From Sediminibacterium sp. FEMGT703S (GTDB taxonomy: Bacteria > Bacteroidota > Bacteroidia > Chitinophagales > Chitinophagaceae): DNA of 64,000 nucleotides. How positions within the stretch are numbered: the first letter of the stretch is position 1; every line of letters begins with the position of its first letter. This document shows positions 1 to 8,837 of the stretch, one piece after another. The stretch is taken from positions 248,001 through 312,000 of the forward strand of contig PGCO01000002.1 in assembly GCA_002786355.1 (NCBI GenBank), given 5' to 3'. The notes below the pieces were generated by a model. The model ran no database searches and was not told the DNA's origin. It saw nothing but the letters and a program-made list of their open reading frames with translations. The translations under genes were made by a program, and so were the position numbers.

Positions 1-21
1 ATTCATCCAATAAGTTCATGC

Positions 22-366
22 TTATTTTTTTACAAAAGAGCCTGTTAACGCAGCAAACCCACTAATTAAACCTCCGATAATACCTGTAACCAAAATAAGC
101 ATCATATATGATCCTCCTAATGGAAGAATCAACGCTACTTTTGAAGAAAGTATATGTTCATTGGCAGCATCTTTGATAAAAGCTAAAACCACCCATAACA
201 AGAATAACCCCAAAAAACCACTTAAAAAAGACTTCCCAGGGGTTTGATGCAGTAGGGCTGAAACAATAAAAGAACTAATTACAAAAATCCACCAAGGCAG
301 TTGTGTAAATAAGCCTGCAACGAATGCTAAAAATGCAATTAATAAAATGGAAACGATAAATTTCAT
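22..366 (-). CDS. small integral membrane protein, unknown function
   Basis: A 114-residue protein made almost entirely of hydrophobic segments: about four membrane helices at roughly 4-20, 26-43, 47-65 and 78-105, with short polar loops and a basic C-terminus (VKK). I recognise no family motif. It starts with ATG at 366, 11 bases after the stop of the upstream penicillin-acylase-like gene on the same strand, so the two are probably co-transcribed. The glycine/alanine-rich last helix is typical of small packed membrane proteins, but nothing shows a substrate. The function is unknown; that it is a real gene is supported by its clean hydrophobic pattern and tight spacing. Confidence 0.65.
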   Translation of the reverse strand: MKFIVSILLIAFLAFVAGLFTQLPWWIFVISSFIVSALLHQTPGKSFLSGFLGLFLLWVVLAFIKDAANEHILSSKVALILPLGGSYMMLILVTGIIGGLISGFAALTGSFVKK

Positions 367-376
367 ACTACTTATT

Positions 377-2845
377 TTAAGCTTTGGTAAAAGTCATTAA
401 CCATTTGATACGCTTATTATTTGGCGCATCTTTAAGGTGTAAAAACAAAATTGGATAATACTTGCCAGTTGCCCAATGATTGATAAAGGCATCATAATAC
501 TTACTACCAGGATTCCCATTTTGACCACCAGGATATACCCCATATGCTTCAATCTCATCGGTCATATGTACAATCATTCTCCAACTTGGACCATGGGTTT
601 CTGTAGTTGCATTTATAATATGTTTTCCCCCACCAATTGGCAAATGCAATGAACTCAAAGCATTGATTTTTAATAAATGGGATACACGAGTATCTTTGAA
701 TGCAGCCCATTCTAGCTTTCCTTCTTTATCTGCTTTCACTAATACAGCTGTTGCTTTTTTTACTGCTTCCATTACAGCATCTGTAATTGTTTCTTTTTTG
801 TTAGTTGTCTTTATATTATCGGCGAAAGAATAAAGACTATCTCTTTTAATACTTTCTAATAAGGTAATTTCATCTGGCCACCCTAAACCTGTAGTAGCCC
901 CAGAAAACTCATCTGCCCAAATGGTGGTTTCTAAACTATCCCAAATTGTATTAAAAACAGTTGCTCCCTTTTCATTTACATCACTGATTAAATTCCAAGA
1001 ACTCAATATATTGATGTACTTTTTTTCATCAGCGGTTAAAGTAGTTTGATCAATATATTTAAGTAAGACAGGTCTTGCCATTTCTGCAAAAACATTGTAG
1101 TTATCCATTTGAAGACGCTGAATATCTTGTGCAGTTGCATTGGTTAATTCAGTCAACTTTCGATTGATGATTACGCCACGATAAACGGGAAAATTACTTG
1201 CTGCCCCCAAATAATAAGGATAGGTTTGATCCGTTGATTTTTGATTCGCACTACTTACAAAACCACGTTCGGGGTTTTTAATCATTGGATTTTCATCGGT
1301 AGGTATAAAACCTTGCCATGCATAGGAACTATCTTGACCAGGTAATATAAAATCTCCCTGCCTGAACCATCTTGCTACAAAATTAGCCTGTTGCTTCAAA
1401 GCAATATCCCCTGTTTTAGAAGCAAATGCAAAATTCTGTCCTGTACTATTCCAGTGTGAAATAGCTTCTAAATAATCATCATAATTTTTGGCATGATTCA
1501 ACTTATAAAAAGCCAATAGCCCACTTCCTCCATCATGTGCAGTCCATCTTAAGGCTAAATTTTTCCCTCCAGAACCACTGTTTTTATAATTGTGGTCATA
1601 CATAGTAGGACCAAATACCGTTATTGCAATATTTTCTTGTATAGTTGCACTGTCTTTGACTTTGATGGTTTCAATTCTTTTTTCTGCCTTTACCCATTGG
1701 CCTTTAAACCAATACTCGTTCAAAGTAGTATCCTTAAACTTCATATCATAATAGTCTAACACATCTCTACCAGCATTGGTAACGCCCCAAGCAATACTAT
1801 CGTTGAATCCAATGATTACAGCAGGAGATCCTGGAAAACTTGCTCCATAAGTACGATGTGTTGGTGTAGAAATTTGAACCTCATACCATAGTGAAGGTAA
1901 GTTTAAGCCTAAGTGTGGATCGTTGGCAAGGATGGGTCTACCAGACTTGGTTTTTGATCCCCCTACAACCCAGTTATTACTTCCATTGCTTTTATTAGGA
2001 ACAAATGGAGCCAAAGCTGTTGAACTGCCAGCCGTATCCCCTAAATAAGCTGTTTGTACATCTGCGGGTGCAACGGGCTTTATTGCAGGCTTTGCGTACA
2101 CAGTACCACGAGGAATTATTGGGTCTAAAGAATCTTGCACATCGGTAAACAATAAATTAAAATCTTTATAACTAAAATAGTTACGGGCATTGCTCATTTG
2201 TAAATCTGTCACTGCCCCTCTACCTGTTAAGTCATAAGACATAAACATTTGAAACAAATAAGTCTTTAATGAAGTCCATGCTTCGGGTTTGTAATCGAGC
2301 AATTTATATTCAAAAGGAATTTGCTCTGGCTTCAATTGTGCTATATAGGCATTTACTCCTTTTGCGTAAGAATCAATTGCAGATTGCATTTCAGGATTAT
2401 TTTTCTCTACATAAGCCTTGGTTCTTTCGGCACCATATACCATTCCTAGTCTTCTAAAAAATTTATCGGTACCAATTCGTTCTTTACCTACAATTTCACT
2501 TAAACGACCTGCAGCAACATGGGTCTGAAACTCCATCTGCCAAAGTCTAAACTTAGCATGTAAAAATCCTTGAACATAATAAGCATCATTGTCTTGATCC
2601 GCATAAATATGCGGTACCAATCGATCGTCTATATATACTTCTACTTTACCAGCCAGTCCTTCTAATTTAATATTGTCATTGTAATCGGCATCAGCTGGTT
2701 CTGCATTTTGCCAAAACCCGTGTTGGGGTGATAAAAAATACCCTAATCTTGGGGTTTTACTTCCACCAACAGCTAGTTGGGTATTAAATAAATGAACAGC
2801 ACCCCAGGTTAATAGGGCCGACGCAAGCAATGGTACAATCCTCAT
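377..2845 (-). CDS. penicillin acylase family Ntn hydrolase (penicillin/acyl-homoserine-lactone acylase type)
   Basis: An 822-residue protein matching the full length of the penicillin acylase (peptidase S45) family, which hydrolyses amide bonds of penicillins, N-acyl-homoserine lactones or related amides in the periplasm. An N-terminal hydrophobic segment (about 4-25) is a signal peptide or anchor. The A-chain region is followed by a linker, then the conserved N-G-S-N-N-W-V-V block in which Ser289 would become the N-terminal nucleophile of the B chain after autocleavage, then the family-typical N-D-P-H-L block around 308-312. The physiological substrate cannot be read from the sequence; acylated peptides or quorum signals are as likely as beta-lactams. 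It probably shares a transcript with the small membrane protein downstream. Confidence 0.9.
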   Translation of the reverse strand: MRIVPLLASALLTWGAVHLFNTQLAVGGSKTPRLGYFLSPQHGFWQNAEPADADYNDNIKLEGLAGKVEVYIDDRLVPHIYADQDNDAYYVQGFLHAKFRLWQMEFQTHVAAGRLSEIVGKERIGTDKFFRRLGMVYGAERTKAYVEKNNPEMQSAIDSYAKGVNAYIAQLKPEQIPFEYKLLDYKPEAWTSLKTYLFQMFMSYDLTGRGAVTDLQMSNARNYFSYKDFNLLFTDVQDSLDPIIPRGTVYAKPAIKPVAPADVQTAYLGDTAGSSTALAPFVPNKSNGSNNWVVGGSKTKSGRPILANDPHLGLNLPSLWYEVQISTPTHRTYGASFPGSPAVIIGFNDSIAWGVTNAGRDVLDYYDMKFKDTTLNEYWFKGQWVKAEKRIETIKVKDSATIQENIAITVFGPTMYDHNYKNSGSGGKNLALRWTAHDGGSGLLAFYKLNHAKNYDDYLEAISHWNSTGQNFAFASKTGDIALKQQANFVARWFRQGDFILPGQDSSYAWQGFIPTDENPMIKNPERGFVSSANQKSTDQTYPYYLGAASNFPVYRGVIINRKLTELTNATAQDIQRLQMDNYNVFAEMARPVLLKYIDQTTLTADEKKYINILSSWNLISDVNEKGATVFNTIWDSLETTIWADEFSGATTGLGWPDEITLLESIKRDSLYSFADNIKTTNKKETITDAVMEAVKKATAVLVKADKEGKLEWAAFKDTRVSHLLKINALSSLHLPIGGGKHIINATTETHGPSWRMIVHMTDEIEAYGVYPGGQNGNPGSKYYDAFINHWATGKYYPILFLHLKDAPNNKRIKWLMTFTKA

Positions 2846-2896
2846 AGCAAATATTTAAAGACTCAAAATAAGCAAATTAGTTCAGAAGCTTTCTTG

Positions 2897-4219
2897 TTAG
2901 CGCGCTTCCATAATCAAGAATTTTTTCCCTTTAATTTTTTCGTCACGAACCCCTTTCAATAAGGATGGAATCTTGTTTTTCTTAACAGCCACAAAACAGT
3001 TATGATCTTTTACCATGATCAAACCCAATTCTTCTTTTGTTAACTTCCCTTTTTGAATAAACAAGCCAACAATATCTACTTTATTCAATTTATCCTTTTT
3101 ACCTCCGTTCAAATACACCGTACCCCATTCAGACGCAGCTGGCGGAGGAGCATGTAATTTCAAACTAAAAGAAGGAGGTGTTTCTTGTAAATAATTGGGT
3201 AGGGTTTCATCTTCGTGCAAAATCATATACACATTCCCCTTGCTGTTCATTCTAGACGTTCGGCCATTGCGATGGGTAAATTCTGCGTTGGTAGAGGGTA
3301 AATGATAGTGTACAATATGATCAATATCCGGGATGTCTAATCCCCTAGCAGCTAAATCAGTGGCAATTAAATATTGAGCAGTGCCATTTCGAAATTTGAT
3401 CAAAGCTTGCTCTCTTTGCATTTGCTCCATTCCCCCATGAAAAATGGTATTAGGAATTCCTAGTTCGGCTAATAAACTGCCCGTTCTTTCCACTGCTTCT
3501 CGATGATTGCAAAAAATAAGTACAGCTGTATTGCCTAAAGTACACAACAAATCATAGAGCGTATTCACTTTATCTTTTTCCGGAGACCATACTGTATGCA
3601 TTTCAACTGTAGGTGCTTCATCACGACCATTCAAAAAGTTCAATACAACCAATTGCTTGGGTTCGGCAAATGCAGGAATAGCAATAGATGCAGTAGCAGA
3701 AACGAACACTTTTTGTACTTCTGATTTTAACGCTTTAGTGATGTATTCCATGTCTTCTTCAAAGCCCAAAGCCAAGGATTTATCAAACTCGTCAAAAATG
3801 TATAACCTAATTCCTTTTGGATCAAAAGTTCTTCTTTTAAGGTGATCGGCAATTCTGCCAGGGGTTCCCACCAATAATGCAGGAGGCTCTACCAAACTAT
3901 TGATTTCAGTAGGCATATCATGCCCTCCATAGGAACAAATAATTTTATATCCGGTTTGCATAGCTTTCCAAACTTGTTCAATTTGAATGGCCAATTCTCT
4001 TGAGGGAGTTAACACCAAAGCTTGCACCTGCTTTCCTTTTGGATTCAAATGTTCTAACAATGGTATTAAAAAAGCAAGGGTTTTTCCAGATCCAGTTGGT
4101 GATAGCAACAACACATTCTTATGGTGTATAATGTTACTCACTGCCTCTTCTTGCATTTCATTCAAAGCAGCAATCCCTAAATTTTGAAGCGTTTGTTTAC
4201 TATCGTTTAGTTTAGTCAT
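2897..4219 (-). CDS. dbpA: DEAD-box ATP-dependent RNA helicase, DbpA-like
   Basis: A 440-residue DEAD-box helicase. Visible motifs: motif I SPTGSGKT (about 40-47), Ia PSREL (72-76), Ib TPGR (119-122), motif II written DEFD (143-146), motif III SAT (174-176), then in the second RecA domain ATDLAARGLDIP and motif VI HRNGRTSR. The last ~70 residues (VDIVGLFIQKGKLTKEELG onward) look like the DbpA RNA-binding domain that targets the helicase to 23S rRNA hairpin 92, so a role in 50S ribosome assembly is likely. Motif II has Phe in place of Ala, an unusual variant that keeps the two acidic residues. Three bases separate it from the downstream DsrE-like gene. Confidence 0.88.
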   Translation of the reverse strand: MTKLNDSKQTLQNLGIAALNEMQEEAVSNIIHHKNVLLLSPTGSGKTLAFLIPLLEHLNPKGKQVQALVLTPSRELAIQIEQVWKAMQTGYKIICSYGGHDMPTEINSLVEPPALLVGTPGRIADHLKRRTFDPKGIRLYIFDEFDKSLALGFEEDMEYITKALKSEVQKVFVSATASIAIPAFAEPKQLVVLNFLNGRDEAPTVEMHTVWSPEKDKVNTLYDLLCTLGNTAVLIFCNHREAVERTGSLLAELGIPNTIFHGGMEQMQREQALIKFRNGTAQYLIATDLAARGLDIPDIDHIVHYHLPSTNAEFTHRNGRTSRMNSKGNVYMILHEDETLPNYLQETPPSFSLKLHAPPPAASEWGTVYLNGGKKDKLNKVDIVGLFIQKGKLTKEELGLIMVKDHNCFVAVKKNKIPSLLKGVRDEKIKGKKFLIMEAR

Positions 4220-4221
4220 AA

Positions 4222-4755
4222 TTAAAATTTCAAAAACACATACCCTTTGTTAACATAGGTAGTAACAGTGGTTATAGCAGAAAGCACTGTTTCAAATTCA
4301 GGCGCAAGTGTAGCTGGGTCTACTTTCCGTTTAAATAAGGTTTGCCCACAAACATATAAGGGAATGCCAGCATTTTTAATAGCAGTAAATAAAGGAAGAT
4401 TGGGATTATCTACCCCAAATTTTTGTTTATAGGTTTCATTATTTACAATAAAAGGCACTGCACCACCGTGAACTACTGCCACCACTTTTAGCTTCTTCGG
4501 ATTAACGCCACCTGCCACATGCAGATTGGCAATACGGGCAATATTTTCAAAAAACTCACTGATTTCCTTAGGGTTTGCAGAAGGGCTAGTAATATCAACC
4601 AATACTTTGTACTCTCCCTTTTTATCCATTATATCTATTGCGAAAGGCACTTCAGTTACCGGTCCATAAACAGGAATTAAGGGATGAACAACTTTTTGTG
4701 CGTTCACAAAAAAGCAACCAAATAGAAAAGTAAAAACGATCAATAAATGCTTCAT
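4222..4755 (-). CDS. secreted DsrE/DsrF-like family protein
   Basis: A 177-residue protein with an N-terminal signal peptide (hydrophobic 3-17, probable cleavage after NA-Q near residue 20). The mature part has the alternating beta/alpha pattern of the DsrE sulfurtransferase-like fold, with VVAVVHGGAVPF in the middle and IPLYVCGQTL later, where DsrE proteins place the functional Cys. A single Cys lies in this block. Cytoplasmic DsrE proteins relay sulfur; exported homologues in this phylum are uncharacterised. The gene follows the helicase by two bases, so it is probably in the same transcript. Family assignment is fairly sure; function is not. Confidence 0.75.
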   Translation of the reverse strand: MKHLLIVFTFLFGCFFVNAQKVVHPLIPVYGPVTEVPFAIDIMDKKGEYKVLVDITSPSANPKEISEFFENIARIANLHVAGGVNPKKLKVVAVVHGGAVPFIVNNETYKQKFGVDNPNLPLFTAIKNAGIPLYVCGQTLFKRKVDPATLAPEFETVLSAITTVTTYVNKGYVFLKF

Positions 4756-4779
4756 ACAATTGATTTATTCTAAGGTACG

Positions 4780-7032
4780 CTATTTACCAAACTTCTTCTT
4801 CAAAGCTTGTAAAGCATCGGTAACATTTAAATTGCTCAAATCTTCTTCTTTCTTTATTGGTTGATTAGAGCGCTTATATTGATTAAAGTCTTTTCGTCCT
4901 CCAATACCCGCTGTGGGAGCCGCTTCTGTTTGTTTGATAGAGAGCGCAATTCGCTTGCGGCTTAAATCTACCTCTAATACTTTAACCTGTACCTTTTGCC
5001 CCAATTTTAATGCCTCACTAGGATCGGAAATATATCGATTGGCAATTTCGCTCACATGAACCAATCCATCTTGCTTAACACCAATATCTATGAACGCACC
5101 AAACCTAGTTAAATTGGTAACTACGCCAGGCAATATCAATCCTACCGTTACTTCTTCCATAGAGTAGATATTGGCAAACTCAAATTGCTCTAATTCAGAT
5201 CTAGGATCAAGGCCAGGCTTTTGCAACTCTTTAATAATATCATTCAATGCTAATACCCCAATTTGATCATTCACATATTTCTGGGTATTAATTGATTTTA
5301 ATAGTGATTCATTACCAATCAATGCTTCAAGACTGGTTCCTAAATCGGTGGCCATTTTTTCAACAATCGGATATGCTTCAGGATGCACGGAACTTGAATC
5401 TAAGGGATGTTTTGCTTTTGGAATGCGTAAAAATCCAGCGCATTGCTCAAAAGCTTTGGCACCCAACCTTGGCACTTTTAATAATTCATTTCTGCTAGAA
5501 AAAGAACCCAATGTTTTTCTTTGTTTGATGATATTTTCTGCTACCGATTCATTGATACCACTTACATAACTTAGTAGTTGTTTACTAGCGGTGTTCAAAT
5601 TAACCCCTACGGTATTTACACAACTCACAACCGTTTGGTCTAGTTTTTCTTTTAGTCTAAACTGATTAACATCATGCTGATACTGGCCTACCCCAATACT
5701 TTTGGGGTCAATTTTTACCAACTCTGCTAAAGGATCCATTAATCTTCGGCCAATACTTACTGAACCTCTAACGGTAATATCATAATCAGGAAATTCTTCC
5801 CTCGCAATTTCAGACGCAGAATAAACAGAAGCACCATCTTCATTCACTAAAAATACGGGCAAGCCTAGATTCATTTTTTTAATAAACTGCTCCGTTTCTC
5901 TGCCCGCAGTTCCATCCCCTATGGCGAATACTTGTATATTGAATTGCTTAACTAACTGTTTGATTTTGTATTCGCTATCATATACCTTATTGGCTTCATG
6001 CACATAAATCAAATCGGTAGTAAGTAATTCTCCTGATTCATCTAAACAAACCACTTTACAACCCGTTCTATAACCAGGGTCAATAGCCAATACCCGCTTA
6101 GATCCTAAAGGAGCACTTAACAATAATTGACGAAGATTTTCGGCGAAAACATTGATGGCTTCTTCATCTGCTTTTTGTTTTAATGCAGTTCTACACTCCG
6201 TTTCTAAACTGGGTTGCAATAATCTTCGGTAAGCGTCTTTAACTGCTTTTTTTATATGGGCACCCGATGGGCTCATCCCTTTTATAAAGAATGTCTCAAT
6301 TGCTTCAATAGCTTCTTCTTCCACCGGAGCAATCGTCATGCGCAAGAATCCTTCTAAGAATCCTCGTAAAATTGCCAAAATGCGATGGGAAGGTATCTTA
6401 TGAATAGGCTCAGAGAAATCAAAATAATCTTTGTATTTGATGGCTTCTGTTTCCTTATCAGCAAGTACTTTGCTCTGTAAAGTAGCGGTATCTTCAAATA
6501 GTTTTCTCAATTTGGCTCTAACTTCGGCTTGCTCATTTACTTGCTCAGAAATGATATCCCTTGCGCCTTGTAAAGCTTCTTCAATATTGGTAATTTTTTC
6601 ATTAAAAAATTTAGCCGCTTCAGTTTCAGGATCTTCTTGCCCTTGTGCCAATAAAAACAATGCCAATGGCTCCAATCCATTTTCTCTTGCAACCACTGCT
6701 TTGGTTTTTCGCTTTACTTTATAGGGTAAATAAATATCTTCTAACTCAACAATAGTAGTAGCTGCGTTTATTTTAGCTTGCAACGCATCAGTCATTTTAC
6801 CTTGATCGGTAATGGTCTTTTCTATAAAAGTTTTGCGTTCAGTAAATGCCAAGATGGTTTTTTGTTCATCTTGAATTTGCTGAATTTGAACTTCATCTAA
6901 ATTACCCGTACTATCTTTTCTATAACGAGCAATAAAAGGAATGGTAGCACTTTCGGCTAATAAATCTAAAACTGTTTCTACTTGAGTAACACGCAAACCA
7001 AGTTTAGCGGCAATAATTGGAGCAAACGACAT
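4780..7032 (-). CDS. tex: Tex-family transcription accessory RNA-binding protein
   Basis: A 750-residue protein colinear with bacterial Tex, a nucleic-acid-binding factor with roles in transcription and stress tolerance. Domain order: N-terminal helical Tex domain with the family block IPFIARYRKDSTG near residue 32-44, a YqgF/RNase H-like domain starting at about 315 (VLAIDPGYRTGCK), helix-hairpin-helix repeats near 480-560 with SIGVGQYQHDV just before them, and a C-terminal S1 domain at about 635-702 (TRFGAFIDIGVKQDGLVHVSEIA). A basic tail of about 45 residues follows the S1 domain. ATG start at 7032. Length and order are complete, so the gene appears intact. It stands alone between the DsrE-like gene and the exonuclease. 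Confidence 0.95.
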   Translation of the reverse strand: MSFAPIIAAKLGLRVTQVETVLDLLAESATIPFIARYRKDSTGNLDEVQIQQIQDEQKTILAFTERKTFIEKTITDQGKMTDALQAKINAATTIVELEDIYLPYKVKRKTKAVVARENGLEPLALFLLAQGQEDPETEAAKFFNEKITNIEEALQGARDIISEQVNEQAEVRAKLRKLFEDTATLQSKVLADKETEAIKYKDYFDFSEPIHKIPSHRILAILRGFLEGFLRMTIAPVEEEAIEAIETFFIKGMSPSGAHIKKAVKDAYRRLLQPSLETECRTALKQKADEEAINVFAENLRQLLLSAPLGSKRVLAIDPGYRTGCKVVCLDESGELLTTDLIYVHEANKVYDSEYKIKQLVKQFNIQVFAIGDGTAGRETEQFIKKMNLGLPVFLVNEDGASVYSASEIAREEFPDYDITVRGSVSIGRRLMDPLAELVKIDPKSIGVGQYQHDVNQFRLKEKLDQTVVSCVNTVGVNLNTASKQLLSYVSGINESVAENIIKQRKTLGSFSSRNELLKVPRLGAKAFEQCAGFLRIPKAKHPLDSSSVHPEAYPIVEKMATDLGTSLEALIGNESLLKSINTQKYVNDQIGVLALNDIIKELQKPGLDPRSELEQFEFANIYSMEEVTVGLILPGVVTNLTRFGAFIDIGVKQDGLVHVSEIANRYISDPSEALKLGQKVQVKVLEVDLSRKRIALSIKQTEAAPTAGIGGRKDFNQYKRSNQPIKKEEDLSNLNVTDALQALKKKFGK

Positions 7033-7067
7033 ATATACAATTCAATTTTTAGGGTGGCGAAAGTAGA

Positions 7068-8399
7068 TTATTCCGCTATATGCACCACACGATGAGGATA
7101 TCTTTCCAAATACTTTCGAAGCATCGATTTGATGACTTCATTTTCGGCATAGGTAGTTACCGCCTCTTTTACTGCGGTAATATAAGCTGGTGAAGAAGGT
7201 TCAGCCAATGCTAAATGATCAATTGGCCCCATCCCCACAAATTTTCCTTTTTCAATTAAAATCGCCGTATTGCTTTCTTTGATAATATAAGATGCTTTTT
7301 CAGCAGCAATATATTCAAGGGCTTTTTTTACTTGTTCGTTATGGATGGTTGTATCAGGCCATTCGTTTGGAATCGTTTTATCTAAAAAACACAATGCGGG
7401 ATGGAGTTCAAATTCTCTTACTAATTTCCAAAGCTCTCGATGAGCATCTGCTAATAATGAGAAAGCTTGTACTGGTTGTGCATTTTTGTGTTTTTTATCA
7501 ATGGCTAATCTTAAATAACCTCGATTGTCTTCAAATTGATAAATAGCCCAAAGCTGTTCAAACTTTTTTTGACTTTTATTGAAAGCTGGCCATAAACGTT
7601 TGATTTCAATGCTTTCATACAAACTAGCAATAAATTCTGTGGGGCATTCTGAATGGGAAATTTCATAAATCTCCCTCAAAAAATCCTGTCTTTTTTTACT
7701 TAAGTCTAAGCCAGTAAAATGGCTAACCACTCGTTTTTTAATGTTTTTTGCTTTCCCTACATATATCACTTTACCCTGTTTATTATGGAAATAATAAACT
7801 CCAGGAACTGATGGCAAAGATTGAATGAAATGGCCAGGTAAATTGGGGGGCATTAATTGTTCGCGGTTCTCTTTTTGCAACATTTCTTTTACCAATCGTT
7901 CTCCATTGTTTTGCAGAACCAAGTCTAAAACTTTGGCAGTTGCCTTGGCATCTCCCCCTGCACGATGCCTGTTTTCAATTTCAATATTGAGTTGTCTGCA
8001 TAAATGTCCCAAACCATATTTCGGAAACCCTGGAAAAACTTTTCTACTTAATCGGATGGTACAAAGCTTAGGAGTTTGCAAATCAAACCCTGCTTCTTTT
8101 AAATGGTGCTTTACAAAACTGAAATCAAAATTAACATTATGTGCCACAAACACCCTGTTTTTCAACAGGTTATAAATCTGAGGAGCTACTTCATGAAAGG
8201 AGGGTGCAGCTTCAACCATCGCATTGGTAATGCCCGTCATCCCAATAACAAAGGGAGGTATGGGTTGATGGGGGTTCACTAAAGTTTCATAAAACCCTTC
8301 TACTTCGGAACCATTGTGAAGCACTATGGCTATCTCTGTGATACCATGCTGACTAGGAAATCCCCCTGTTGTTTCAATGTCTACTACCGCAAATCGCAT
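7068..8399 (-). CDS. DEDDh 3'-5' exonuclease fused to GIY-YIG (UvrC-type) nuclease domain
   Basis: A 443-residue two-nuclease protein. Residues 1-165 form an epsilon-like DEDDh exonuclease: DIETTGG (D7, E9), AHNVNFDFSF and HRAGGDAKAT supply the acidic residues and catalytic His. From about 198 a GIY-YIG domain follows (GVYYFHNKQGKVIYVGKAK), the catalytic module of UvrC and Cho, and then about 160 residues without a recognised domain. The UvrC UVR and RNase H-like parts are absent. This arrangement is known in Bacteroidota and resembles DNA-repair nucleases related to Cho, with an added exonuclease. Incision and trimming of damaged DNA is the likely role, by inference. A monocistronic unit, start ATG at 8399. 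Confidence 0.88.
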   Translation of the reverse strand: MRFAVVDIETTGGFPSQHGITEIAIVLHNGSEVEGFYETLVNPHQPIPPFVIGMTGITNAMVEAAPSFHEVAPQIYNLLKNRVFVAHNVNFDFSFVKHHLKEAGFDLQTPKLCTIRLSRKVFPGFPKYGLGHLCRQLNIEIENRHRAGGDAKATAKVLDLVLQNNGERLVKEMLQKENREQLMPPNLPGHFIQSLPSVPGVYYFHNKQGKVIYVGKAKNIKKRVVSHFTGLDLSKKRQDFLREIYEISHSECPTEFIASLYESIEIKRLWPAFNKSQKKFEQLWAIYQFEDNRGYLRLAIDKKHKNAQPVQAFSLLADAHRELWKLVREFELHPALCFLDKTIPNEWPDTTIHNEQVKKALEYIAAEKASYIIKESNTAILIEKGKFVGMGPIDHLALAEPSSPAYITAVKEAVTTYAENEVIKSMLRKYLERYPHRVVHIAE

Positions 8400-8505
8400 G
8401 GATGCAAGATAAGATTTGTAATATTCTTATAGAAATTACAACTAATGATAAAAAATGATCTCTTAGTTGTAACAATTAAGCCGATCATTCGTTTAAATAA
8501 CAGTT

Positions 8506-8766
8506 ATGAGAACGCACAACCAACAAAATACAAAAATAATAAGCCCCATTCTAATGGTAGGCTTAGTGTTCGGACTTTTTGCTTGTAATTCACCAGAACA
8601 GGCAGCTAAAATAATTGGCAAAAAAGCAACACAAAAAGTATCTCAACTTTGTTTGCAGCAAAATATAAATGCAGAAGATCAATTTTCGACTTTTGAATCT
8701 TTTTCAACGACTCCATCCTTCTCTGAATCTCTTTCAGATAAAACAGAAATTATTTCAACCTGGTAA
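8506..8766 (+). CDS. small predicted lipoprotein, unknown
   Basis: An 86-residue open frame with an N-terminal hydrophobic segment (about 13-26) ending in a lipobox-like L-F-A-C, predicting lipid attachment at Cys27. The mature part is short, Ser/Thr/Phe-rich and has no recognised domain. It begins with ATG after a tract ending in TAACAGTT and stops 71 bases before valS. The lipobox and strand agreement with valS favour a real gene, but the mature sequence is compositionally simple and may be little conserved. Treat as hypothetical. Confidence 0.5.
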   Translation: MRTHNQQNTKIISPILMVGLVFGLFACNSPEQAAKIIGKKATQKVSQLCLQQNINAEDQFSTFESFSTTPSFSESLSDKTEIISTW

Positions 8767-8814
8767 TTAGCCTTATATAATCTATAAGATTACCGCAAGC
8801 TCCCGCAGTTTCCT

Positions 8815-8822
8815 TAAATTTG
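8815..8822 (+). promoter_or_regulatory. Bacteroidota -7 promoter element of valS
   Basis: TAAATTTG is an exact match to the phylum consensus TAnnTTTG. It sits 15 bases before ATG 8838 and overlaps the upstream TTG at 8820, which argues that ATG 8838 is the true valS start. No convincing -33 TTTG element was seen. Confidence 0.55.
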
Positions 8823-8837
8823 CAGCCAATTGATTTT

